64,000 bases of DNA, from contig JAGPUQ010000005.1 of the NCBI GenBank assembly GCA_018069525.1, forward strand, positions 1 through 64,000, written 5' to 3'. Of this stretch, positions 26,588-34,368 are shown one piece after another (the first letter of the stretch is position 1; each line of letters begins with the position of its first letter). Origin of the DNA: Porticoccaceae bacterium. GTDB lineage: Bacteria > Pseudomonadota > Gammaproteobacteria > Pseudomonadales > Porticoccaceae. The notes beneath the pieces are model-generated. The model saw only the letters and a list, made by a program, of their open reading frames with translations, did no database searches and had not been told where the DNA came from. The position numbers and the translations under genes were made by a program.

Positions 26588-26616
26588 TTAGTATTCTAAC
26601 TAGTTTGCTTTATAAT
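26588..26616 (+). promoter_or_regulatory. ectR promoter region with candidate operator 2
   Basis: TTAGTATTCTAA (26588-26599) and AACTAGTT (26598-26605) precede a TATAAT at 26611-26616, about 30 bases before the ectR start. The -35 position is weak. An overlapping operator would give autoregulation. Confidence 0.45.
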
Positions 26617-26646
26617 CTACTTATTAAATTTATACCGAGAAATGCT

Positions 26647-27171
26647 TTGAACAGTATTGAAGAAGTATTAGTAGCACTGCGTCGTGTCATCAGAGCCACA
26701 GACCTCCACTCCAAATATCTGGCGAAGACGACAGGGTTAACCACACCTCAAATTTTGCTATTGCAAACCATTCGAGACAAAGGTGAGATCACCATCGGTG
26801 AGCTGGCCAATGAAGTGAGTCTTAGCCAGGCGACGGTAACTAGCATCTTAGATCGACTCGAAAAACGAGAACTGGTATACCGTGAACGCTCTTTGGAAGA
26901 TAAGCGCAAGGTGCATGCACACCTTACAGAACAAGCCACTGAAACCTTAAAAGAAGCGCCCATCCCGCTACAGGAGCACTTTACGCGGCAGTTTGGTGAC
27001 CTACAAGAATGGGAGCAGACCATGATCATTTCGTCACTGCAGAGAGTCGCTAAAATGATGGATGCTCAAGATATCGACGCCTCGCCGGTATTGGATATTG
27101 GCATTTTGGATCGCCAAGATACGGCGATCGACAAGCTTAATGCCTTTTCAGAGCCGCCTGAAGAAAAGTAA
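26647..27171 (+). CDS. ectR: MarR-family regulator EctR1-like
   Basis: A 174-residue MarR-type winged-helix protein starting NSIEEVLVALRRVIRATDLHSK, close to the ectoine regulator EctR described in methylotrophs and other halophiles. The DNA-binding part includes GEITIGELANEVSLSQATVTSILDRLEKR. It is divergent from ectABCD and probably represses it at low osmolarity. I use the TTG at 26647 because conserved sequence starts there; the frame runs back to 26605. No ligand is known for the family member. Confidence 0.92.
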   Translation: MNSIEEVLVALRRVIRATDLHSKYLAKTTGLTTPQILLLQTIRDKGEITIGELANEVSLSQATVTSILDRLEKRELVYRERSLEDKRKVHAHLTEQATETLKEAPIPLQEHFTRQFGDLQEWEQTMIISSLQRVAKMMDAQDIDASPVLDIGILDRQDTAIDKLNAFSEPPEEK

Positions 27172-27188
27172 GGGCTTTTTTGCCCTTA
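27169..27188 (+). terminator. Hairpin at the ectR stop codon
   Basis: TAAGGGC (27169-27175), a TTTTTT loop and GCCCTTA (27182-27188) form a perfect 7-bp stem that includes the stop codon. There is no T-run after it, so termination may be weak. Confidence 0.5.
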
Positions 27189-27314
27189 ATGCATCCAAAC
27201 TCACCCTAAGAAAAACCAAAATGAGAGTTAACGTTAGTTATATCACCAAGATATAGGGGCTTAAGCCACCTAAAAACACCTTACCCAAGGTGGAGAAATA
27301 ATTATAAAGAAAGA

Positions 27315-27371
27315 ACTCAAAATTCCGCTCCCTTAAAAGCGTGCCGGTTCGAGTTCGGCCTCTGGTACTAT
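27315..27371 (+). repeat. Partial tRNA-Leu 3' copy (candidate attachment-site scar)
   Basis: 52 of 57 bases match tRNA-Leu 18613-18669, including an unbroken 25-base run from the variable arm into the T loop. The 5' half is absent and the terminal CCA has become CTA, so it is not a functional tRNA. Same orientation as the intact gene. The rest of 27189-27521 shows no gene. Confidence 0.85.
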
Positions 27372-27521
27372 TAGAATTGAAGTTTAGCTCCGACGGTTTA
27401 GCCCAAGCTCTAAATCCAGCGCATACCTCCAGACTTAACGCTGACTGTCGAAAATAAAAACCAGAATCATGCAATTCTTGGCAGCGAGCTGCGGCAAACC
27501 AATACTCTCAAATATAGATCA

Positions 27522-28289
27522 ATGACCATGAAAGCTTTTTTCTCTCCAGACTACCAATCTTTACTCGAACAACAGAACTTATCCGAGTTTGACGATTTTT
27601 GGCGACTGCCTAAAAACTGGGTAGAACCTCCTAACGAAAGAAGGGGTGGCTGGAGTGGTGTCACCACAACGGACATCAGAAAAAAATGTGGCGAGACTGT
27701 AACTCTGTACGTAAAAAGACAGCACGCTCATACCTTCCGTTCGATTAGATATCCTCTCTCCAAGTCTACCGCCTGGAGAGAATATCAAAACAACGAGAGA
27801 ATGAGAAAAAAAGGGTTTTCAGTACCTATCCCAGTTTTTTATCAAGAAAAAAAGTGTTCTGGCATGCGTGCAATTATGGCCACTATAGGAATCAATAATC
27901 CAATTTCACTTAGTGCGTGGCTAACAAGCAGAACCGAACCAAGGGATCAAGACAGCACCAGCAAGGTACTACAAAATATTGCCACGGATATCCGTAAAAT
28001 ACATGATAGCGGCTTCGAGTATCGAGCACTCCACGGCAAACATATTTTGCTGGAGAACTATCAAACCGCCACCATACCGAAACATTACTTTATAGATTTA
28101 GAAACTCTTCGCCCCTATATTCGACACCTTACACCCAGGGTACGGGACATATGCCAGTTTTTTCGCCACACGCCCCTAAGCGGGTCTCAACAAGAATTTT
28201 TCCTGGCACATTACTTAATCGATACCCCCTCATGGGCTAAGCGCTTCCGAGATAAGTTACTCAAACGCATGATTAAAAAAACCACCTAA
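27522..28289 (+). CDS. KdkA/InaA-family lipopolysaccharide kinase-like protein
   Basis: A 255-residue protein of the kinase-like fold group containing Kdo kinase and InaA. Visible are a Lys in LYVKRQ, a Glu in STAWREYQNNERMRKKGFSVP, the catalytic-loop equivalent GFEYRALHGKHILL (the usual Asp replaced by Leu/His context), and a metal-binding-like FIDLETLRP. Relatives phosphorylate inner-core LPS sugars. It stands alone between the tRNA remnant and speA. A second ATG lies two codons in. Confidence 0.75.
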   Translation: MTMKAFFSPDYQSLLEQQNLSEFDDFWRLPKNWVEPPNERRGGWSGVTTTDIRKKCGETVTLYVKRQHAHTFRSIRYPLSKSTAWREYQNNERMRKKGFSVPIPVFYQEKKCSGMRAIMATIGINNPISLSAWLTSRTEPRDQDSTSKVLQNIATDIRKIHDSGFEYRALHGKHILLENYQTATIPKHYFIDLETLRPYIRHLTPRVRDICQFFRHTPLSGSQQEFFLAHYLIDTPSWAKRFRDKLLKRMIKKTT

Positions 28290-28520
28290 TACATAACCAC
28301 CCTCTAAAATCAGCCACTTTGCATACTATCCAGCCCGTGGCCTTTTCCGAATCGCATCAAATTTGGAACAAGATAGAGAAACCGTAGCCTCCGGTATCAG
28401 ACAAAGACATAGCTCTGTATTCTTGCAGAAGCTTACTTACAAACTAGTTTTTTAGTGCGTAATATAGACCTTCAGGTATCGCCCCATGCTACGCTATAAT
28501 TACAACTCTACCCCACCACA

Positions 28521-28560
28521 AAATACCCTTGACCCCCACAAAATACCCTTGACCCCCACA
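28521..28560. repeat. Perfect 20-nt tandem duplication
   Basis: AAATACCCTTGACCCCCACA occurs twice without a mismatch. Each copy contains TTGACC, so the -35 element of the putative speA promoter is duplicated. Confidence 0.95.
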
Positions 28561-28576
28561 AAAAACCATTTAAAAT
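28549..28576 (+). promoter_or_regulatory. Putative speA promoter
   Basis: TTGACC (28549-28554), a 16-nt spacer and TAAAAT (28571-28576) give a good sigma-70 match. A leader of about 260 bases would precede speA. Confidence 0.55.
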
Positions 28577-28661
28577 CCGCCAACTATTTGCCCCTTGAGC
28601 CTTTATGTACTTCTAGCCCAAGTGTTTCCACTGTTCATCGCCAGGCACTGATAACCGGGCA

Positions 28662-28723
28662 CTCACGGTAAGGAGACGCGAAAGCAAGATATTTGCTAAC
28701 CGCCCTTATTGCCATACCGTGAG
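28662..28723 (+). ncRNA. Structured leader candidate upstream of speA
   Basis: CTCACGGTA (28662-28670) and TACCGTGAG (28715-28723) are a perfect 9-bp inverted repeat. Inside it, AGCAA/TTGCT (28683-28697) forms a small hairpin and TAAGG/CCTTA (28669-28673 and 28704-28708) can pair as an alternative. GATC-N7-GATC follows. The position in a long leader suggests an RNA switch or attenuator. I do not recognise a known class. Confidence 0.4.
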
Positions 28724-28845
28724 GATCGTTTGATGATCAGCCTACCGCCCTACCTCAACCTATCTGTGCAGTGCACCCTTACTGTCATTGCTATAGTAGC
28801 TTTCGCTCGACCACTTTCTGCTCCACTAAAGAACGGCGTCCGACT

Positions 28846-30762
28846 ATGAAATCATCTTCTAATACTCCGTGGTCGGCAGCAGAGAGCGCCGAGTTATATG
28901 GCATCCACGAGTGGGGTGACGATCACTTTTCAGTGTCTGAGCAAGGTGAGGTCACTGTGAATGTGCATTTTGGCGAGAACACCATATCGGTGCCTTTAAT
29001 CGATATTGTCCAGGGTATGAAAGCCCGTGGCCTGGAGATGCCCGCCGTATTGCGCATCGAAAACTTGCTCGACCATCGCATCAAAACCCTTAACGAAGCC
29101 TTTGCTGAGGCAATTTCGCAGGGACAGTACAACAATCATTACCGTGGCGTGTTTCCTATCAAGGTTAATCAGCAGTGCCATGTTATTGAGGAAATCGCTG
29201 ACTTTGGTCGCCACTATCACCACGGCTTTGAGGCGGGTAGTAAAGCCGAGCTAATTGTTGCGATGTCTCAATTGCGCGATCACGACAGCCTCATTATTTG
29301 CAATGGCTTCAAAGATGCAGAATTTGTCGACCTGGGTCTTTACGCGATAAAAATTGGTATTCCCTGTTTCTTTGTACTGGAAACCCCGGCAGAACTCCCC
29401 ACTATTCTTCAGCGCAGCCAGGCACTAGGTATTGAACCCCTGCTCGGCATGCGTATCAAAACTACGGTTCCGGTCGATGGGTACTGGAACAAAGACAGCG
29501 GTGATCGTTCTATTTTTGGCCTATCTACCACCACCTTAATTAACGTGGTGGAACAATTAAAACAGGCCGACATGCTGCACTGCCTGCAATTACTGCACTG
29601 TCATTTGGGTTCGCAGATTCCCAATATTCGTAATATTCGCAGCGGGGTGCTCGAGGCCTGTCGGTTTTATACCGGCCTAATCGCCGAAGGCGCACCTATG
29701 GGCTACCTCGATCTTGGTGGCGGCCTCGCCGTTGATTACGAAGGCGCACGCACTAACAGTACCCACAGTATGAATTATCAACTGCAGGAATACTGCTCGA
29801 ACATTGTCGAAACCATTTGTGAGAGCCTCGACCCGCTGGACATTCCCCACCCGGTTCTTATTACTGAATCGGGGCGCTCCACCGTCGCCTATTCGTCTAT
29901 GTTGCTGTTTAACATTCTAGATGTTCGCGATCACCGACCGTCTCCACTACCTGAAGCAATACCCGAAGACGGCCATGAACTCCTGGGGAATTTATTTGCC
30001 GCACTTAAGTTAGTTAATCCAGATACCTTCCAAGAATGTTACAACGATGCATTGTATTATCGCGATGAGATACGCGAGCTATTTCGTCACGGACAGGCCA
30101 GCTTACGGGATCGCGCGCTGGCAGAAAATATCACCCTGGCCGTTCTCGAACGTATTGCCCTGCTACTCGAGAAAGTCGACCGAGTGCCTCCAGAAATGGA
30201 AAACTTGCCCGAGTTGTTATCCGATATTTATTACGGTAATTTCAGTTTATTTCAGTCACTCCCCGACATTTGGGCCATTGATCAAGTCTTCCCTATCATG
30301 CCCATACATCGTCTCGACGAACGCCCCACAAGGCAGGCAATTATTGCCGACCTGACCTGTGACTGCGACGGAAAAATTGATAGTTTTTCTTCGCCTGACG
30401 GCTTACAAAAAACACTGGCCTTACACCCTTTAAAAACTGACGAGGATTATTTTCTCAGCGTATTTTTAGTCGGCGCCTATCAGGAAACCCTGGGCGACTT
30501 ACACAACCTGTTCGGCGACACCAACGTAGTCAGCGTACGAATCGACGAGGATGGAGAATTCAGTTTTGTTCACGAGTTTCAGGGCGACAGCATTGCCGAC
30601 GTCCTTACCTACGTTGAATACAACCCTAAAACCATGCAAGAACAGTTCCGCCGCGTCGCCGAAACCGCTGTACGGCAGGGCAAGATATCGGTCACTATGC
30701 GCCAAAAAATGCTAACCGCCTTTAAAGAAAGTATGCAGGGTTACACCTATTTCGAACATTAA
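28846..30762 (+). CDS. speA: Biosynthetic arginine decarboxylase SpeA
   Basis: A PLP (alanine-racemase fold) enzyme of 638 residues making agmatine from arginine. Motifs include the PLP lysine in FPIKVNQQ, GFEAGSKAEL, LLHCHLGSQIPNIRNI, YLDLGGGLAVDYEG and a C-terminal LITESGRSTVAYSS region. The start MKSSSNTPWSAAESAELYGI is typical; the frame extends 25 codons further up without conservation. It heads a polyamine block: SpeA, carboxynorspermidine dehydrogenase, NspC and agmatinase, consistent with arginine to agmatine to putrescine to spermidine. Confidence 0.97.
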   Translation: MKSSSNTPWSAAESAELYGIHEWGDDHFSVSEQGEVTVNVHFGENTISVPLIDIVQGMKARGLEMPAVLRIENLLDHRIKTLNEAFAEAISQGQYNNHYRGVFPIKVNQQCHVIEEIADFGRHYHHGFEAGSKAELIVAMSQLRDHDSLIICNGFKDAEFVDLGLYAIKIGIPCFFVLETPAELPTILQRSQALGIEPLLGMRIKTTVPVDGYWNKDSGDRSIFGLSTTTLINVVEQLKQADMLHCLQLLHCHLGSQIPNIRNIRSGVLEACRFYTGLIAEGAPMGYLDLGGGLAVDYEGARTNSTHSMNYQLQEYCSNIVETICESLDPLDIPHPVLITESGRSTVAYSSMLLFNILDVRDHRPSPLPEAIPEDGHELLGNLFAALKLVNPDTFQECYNDALYYRDEIRELFRHGQASLRDRALAENITLAVLERIALLLEKVDRVPPEMENLPELLSDIYYGNFSLFQSLPDIWAIDQVFPIMPIHRLDERPTRQAIIADLTCDCDGKIDSFSSPDGLQKTLALHPLKTDEDYFLSVFLVGAYQETLGDLHNLFGDTNVVSVRIDEDGEFSFVHEFQGDSIADVLTYVEYNPKTMQEQFRRVAETAVRQGKISVTMRQKMLTAFKESMQGYTYFEH

Positions 30763-30855
30763 AATATGGCGTAGCTATTAGCGCCATTAATGGGCACGGC
30801 CTGGATACGGAATGGATACGGCTATTAATAGATAGCAACTGAGGAGTAAAATATT

Positions 30856-32052
30856 ATGGCAAAAGTGATGATTATTGGTGCCGGAGGCGTTGGCGGTGTT
30901 GTCGCGCACAAATGTGCGCAACTGCCCGAGGTCTTCACTGATATCGTGCTGGCCAGTCGCACCGAAAGCAAATGCAAAGCCATTGCCAGCCAGCTGAGCC
31001 GCCCGATAACAACTGCTCAGGTCAACGCCGATAACGTCCCTGAGTTAGTCGCCTTATTGAACCGAGAGAAACCGCGCCTGGTCATCAATGTCGCCTTACC
31101 CTATCAAGACTTAACTATTATGGATGCGTGCCTGGAAGCGGGAGTGCATTACCTGGACACCGCCAATTACGAACCTCTGGATACGGCGAAATTCGAATAT
31201 AAATGGCAATGGGCTTATCAGGAGAAATTTGCAGCAGCGGGATTAATGGCACTACTCGGCTCTGGTTTTGATCCCGGAGCGACCAATATGTTTACCGCTT
31301 ATATTGCCAAACATTATTTTGATGAAATTCACTATCTCGATATTATCGATGTGAATGGTGGCAATCACGGCTATCCTTTTGCCACCAACTTTAATCCCGA
31401 AATTAATATTCGCGAAGTCACTGCAGAGTGTCGCCATTGGGAGAATGGCGAATTCGTCACCACTCCGGCGATGTCACTCAAACAAAGCTTTACCTGTCCA
31501 GAAGCTGTCGGCACTTACGATATTTATCGGATGTATCACGAGGAACTGGAATCCTTGAGCAAACATTTCCCCGACCTAAAAAAAGCCCAGTTCTGGATGA
31601 GTTTTTCTGACAACCATCTCAAACACCTTGAGGTACTTGGCAATGTCGGCATGACACGTATTGACGCGGTGGAGTATCAAGGACAACAAATTGTGCCCAT
31701 TCAATTTTTGAAAGCCTTGCTACCCGACCCCTCTACGTTAGGGCCGCGCACCAAAGGTAAAACCTGTATTGGCTGCGTGGTACGCGGCCTTAAGGACGGC
31801 AAGGAAAAAACCGTCTACCTCTACAATATTTGCGATCATCAGGACTGCTATAAAGAAGTTCAATCCCAGGCTATTTCCTACACCACCGGAGTACCGGCAA
31901 TGATCGGCGCGAAAATGATGCTGGAAAATATTTGGATGAAGCCCGGAGTATGGAATATGGAACAGCTCGACCCCGATGCATTTATGGCCGATATGAATCG
32001 CTACGGGCTACCCTGGACGGTAATTGAAGAACCTGAGCTTAAACTGCTATAA
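30856..32052 (+). CDS. Carboxynorspermidine/carboxyspermidine dehydrogenase
   Basis: A saccharopine-dehydrogenase-like, NADPH-dependent enzyme of 398 residues. It condenses a diamine (putrescine or diaminopropane) with aspartate semialdehyde to carboxyspermidine or carboxynorspermidine. The N-terminal Rossmann motif is VMIIGAGGVGGVVAHKCAQL; other family features are DTANYEPLD, ALLGSGFDPGATNMFTAY and DHQDCYKEVQSQAISYTTGVP. It sits 93 bases after speA with a GAGGAG ribosome site and is followed by nspC, the standard pair in marine Gammaproteobacteria and Vibrio. Confidence 0.95.
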   Translation: MAKVMIIGAGGVGGVVAHKCAQLPEVFTDIVLASRTESKCKAIASQLSRPITTAQVNADNVPELVALLNREKPRLVINVALPYQDLTIMDACLEAGVHYLDTANYEPLDTAKFEYKWQWAYQEKFAAAGLMALLGSGFDPGATNMFTAYIAKHYFDEIHYLDIIDVNGGNHGYPFATNFNPEINIREVTAECRHWENGEFVTTPAMSLKQSFTCPEAVGTYDIYRMYHEELESLSKHFPDLKKAQFWMSFSDNHLKHLEVLGNVGMTRIDAVEYQGQQIVPIQFLKALLPDPSTLGPRTKGKTCIGCVVRGLKDGKEKTVYLYNICDHQDCYKEVQSQAISYTTGVPAMIGAKMMLENIWMKPGVWNMEQLDPDAFMADMNRYGLPWTVIEEPELKLL

Positions 32053-32114
32053 CTCCATCACTTAAAAATCAAAAACCCAACAACATCTTAAGCAACAAGA
32101 GTGGTTAGACAACG

Positions 32115-33299
32115 GTGATCAAAAGCCAAAGCTTTGTTAATTTCGATACCACGCGAGTGCCTTCGCCCTGCTTTGTGGTGGACGAAGTGGCGATTGAACG
32201 TAATCTAAAAATTCTCAATCATCTTCAAGTTGAATCGGGGGCAAAGGTACTACTCGCCCTTAAGGCTTTTTCGATGTACAGCCTTGCGCCCCTAATAAGC
32301 CGTTATCTGACTGGCACCTGCGCTAGTGGCCTATACGAGGCCCGACTAGGCAGCGAAGAATTCGGCGGCGAAGTTCACACCTATTCAGCGGCCTATACGG
32401 AAGCCGCCTTAGAGGAAATTTTAACTATTTCCCGTCACGTGGTATTCAATTCCTTTGGTCAGTGGCAGCGTTTTCAGCCAATCATTAAACAAGCCAGACA
32501 AGCTCGTCCCGAACTGAAATTTGGTTTGCGTATTAACCCGCTACACTCAGAAAATACGGCTGCCATTTACGACCCCTGTGCGCCGGGTTCGAGACTGGGA
32601 ATTCCCTATACAGAGTTCAGCGAACTAGATTCGAAATCTTCACTATTAGACGGTATTAGCGGTTTGCATTTTCATACTTTGTGCGAACAAAATTTTGCGC
32701 CACTTGCTCGAACTCTCGACGTCATTGAAGAGCAATTCGCAGACTTGCTCCCCACATTGGAATGGGTAAATTTTGGTGGCGGCCACCATATTACCCGAGA
32801 AGATTACGACATCGATGCCTTAATCCAACGCATCAAACACTTCCAGAGCAAATACGGGGTGCAAGTGTATCTCGAACCCGGAGAGGCCATTGCCATCCAT
32901 ACTGGCGTGCTGGTTAGCGAAGTGCTGGACTTAACCCACAACAATATAAATTTGGCGATTCTCGACACCTCTGCCACCTGCCACATGCCCGACACCCTCG
33001 AAATGCCCTATCGCGCCGACATATTCGGCGCTGGTGAAGCCGGCGAGAAACCTCACTGTTATCGTCTCGGCGGTCAAACCTGCCTTGCGGGGGATGTGAT
33101 GGGCGACTATAGTTTTGACCAGGCATTAAGTATTGGCCAGCGTTTAATGTTTGACGATATGAGCCACTACACAATGGTGAAGACCAGCACCTTTAATGGT
33201 ATTGCCCTTCCCTCCATCGCGATCTGGAATTCGAGCACGGACACATTGAAAATTGTACGCAATTTTTGCTATGAAGATTTTAAGAATCGGCTGTCTTAA
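32115..33299 (+). CDS. nspC: Carboxynorspermidine/carboxyspermidine decarboxylase NspC
   Basis: A PLP enzyme related to diaminopimelate and ornithine decarboxylases, releasing spermidine or norspermidine from the carboxylated precursor. It has FVVDEVAIERNLKIL at the start, the PLP lysine in LLALKAFSMY, VNFGGGHHITREDYD and VYLEPGEAIAI, and CHMPDTLEMPYRADIFGA with the C-terminal site Cys in TCLAGDVMGDYSF. It starts with GTG, with no strong ribosome site close by. Length 394 is normal. Confidence 0.95.
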   Translation: MIKSQSFVNFDTTRVPSPCFVVDEVAIERNLKILNHLQVESGAKVLLALKAFSMYSLAPLISRYLTGTCASGLYEARLGSEEFGGEVHTYSAAYTEAALEEILTISRHVVFNSFGQWQRFQPIIKQARQARPELKFGLRINPLHSENTAAIYDPCAPGSRLGIPYTEFSELDSKSSLLDGISGLHFHTLCEQNFAPLARTLDVIEEQFADLLPTLEWVNFGGGHHITREDYDIDALIQRIKHFQSKYGVQVYLEPGEAIAIHTGVLVSEVLDLTHNNINLAILDTSATCHMPDTLEMPYRADIFGAGEAGEKPHCYRLGGQTCLAGDVMGDYSFDQALSIGQRLMFDDMSHYTMVKTSTFNGIALPSIAIWNSSTDTLKIVRNFCYEDFKNRLS

Positions 33300-33353
33300 G
33301 TATTTTTATACATACAATATTGAAGGGCTGTAATACCAAATAAAGGCACCAAG

Positions 33354-34253
33354 GTGAACACTATGACGGACTTTGACCAACTCGCCGCACCCGGTTATCC
33401 CGTATTTTTAGGCTCAGAAATTCAACAGCCAAAACCCGATAAGGCTTTTTTTCATATTCTTCCCGCACCCTACGAAGACTCGGTTTCTTACGGCGGAGGC
33501 ACCAAAAAAGGACCCTCTGCAATTCTCGGCGCTTCCTGGCAACTAGAAACCTGGGACGGAAAAAGTGAGCCGTGCACGCAAGGTATTTTCACTCACCCGC
33601 CGGTAGACCTGAGCGGCGGCGCAGAGCAAGTTATCGACAATATTGCTGCGACCACACAAAAAATTATCGAACATGGCGGCTTTCCCATTGCTCTAGGCGG
33701 AGAACACACCGTAACTTACGGTATTATCAAGGGCCTGTTAGCCGCGGGTATTGACGATTTCGGTGTCGTACAAATTGACGCCCACGCAGATTTGCGCGAG
33801 GCCTACGAAGGCAACCCTTACAGCCATGCCTCCGTGATGAAGCGTATCGTCGACGAAGACATACCCTTATTTCAACTGGGTATTCGCGCACTCTGTAAGG
33901 AAGAAATAAAAACCCGAAAAACCTATGGCGTGCATCATCTAGACGCAGATATTCTAGTGCCGAAAAATATTATGCAATTTGACCTGCCCGACGACTTCCC
34001 CAACAAAGTATTTTTTACACTGGATATCGACGGTATGGATCCCTCGATATTTCCCTCAACGGGGACGCCAGTTCCCGGCGGCCTGGGCTGGTATCAAACT
34101 CTGTCATTATTTGAATCCGTGGTCAGGCAGCGTGAAATTATTGGTTTCGACCTGATGGAGTTCGCTCCTATCGAAGGTTTTCACGCCTACGAATTTTCAG
34201 CTGCTTTTCTGGTATATAAAATGATGGGGATTGTTGATCGAGGAAAAAGTTAA
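33354..34253 (+). CDS. speB: Agmatinase (ureohydrolase family)
   Basis: Hydrolyses agmatine to putrescine and urea; the last gene of the polyamine block. Two-manganese-site motifs are visible: GGEHTVTYG, QIDAHADLREAYEGNPYSHA and FFTLDIDGMDPSIFPSTGTP. Length is 299 residues. Either the GTG at 33354 or the ATG at 33363 could start translation; AAGG sits just before the GTG and eight bases before the ATG. It converges on acs. Confidence 0.94.
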   Translation: MNTMTDFDQLAAPGYPVFLGSEIQQPKPDKAFFHILPAPYEDSVSYGGGTKKGPSAILGASWQLETWDGKSEPCTQGIFTHPPVDLSGGAEQVIDNIAATTQKIIEHGGFPIALGGEHTVTYGIIKGLLAAGIDDFGVVQIDAHADLREAYEGNPYSHASVMKRIVDEDIPLFQLGIRALCKEEIKTRKTYGVHHLDADILVPKNIMQFDLPDDFPNKVFFTLDIDGMDPSIFPSTGTPVPGGLGWYQTLSLFESVVRQREIIGFDLMEFAPIEGFHAYEFSAAFLVYKMMGIVDRGKS

Positions 34254-34368
34254 ACGAGGGAAGGCTTGGACAGCTAAATACATAACCCAGTTTATTTACT
34301 TATTTACCTCTCCGCCCCCCGCTCCCCGTTCTTATCAGCACTCAAGGCCGATAAAATACACAGGCACG

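Larger units (their letters stand above)
18613..27371. mobile_element. Candidate genomic island carrying the ectoine/hydroxyectoine cluster
   Basis: The 3' part of tRNA-Leu (18613-18669) and a partial copy (27315-27371) match at 52 of 57 positions in the same orientation. They enclose about 8.6 kb holding only the ectoine cluster, its regulator and associated genes. tRNA 3' ends are standard integration sites, and a residual 3' copy is the usual scar. No integrase or mobility gene is present, so any element must have lost it or moved by homologous exchange. Five mismatches suggest an old event. Confidence 0.5.
28290..28845. other. 556-nt gap upstream of speA with repeats, promoter and structured leader
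   Basis: No convincing gene is seen. The gap holds a 20-nt duplication (28521-28560), a promoter-like pair (28549-28576) and a long inverted repeat (28662-28723). A 61-codon frame at 28486-28671 is low-complexity and covers the repeat, so I do not call it. Confidence 0.7.

Noticed and set aside
18669-27314. Integrase or transposase inside the candidate island
   Set aside because: All substantial frames in this interval are accounted for by ectoine-cluster genes; no recombinase motif was seen on either strand.
27315-27371. A second tRNA-Leu gene
   Set aside because: Only the 3' part is present; the acceptor 5' strand, D-arm and half of the anticodon stem are missing and the CCA is altered.
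28486-28671. 61-codon ORF upstream of speA
   Set aside because: It is low-complexity, spans the 20-nt duplication and promoter-like sequence, and has no ribosome site.
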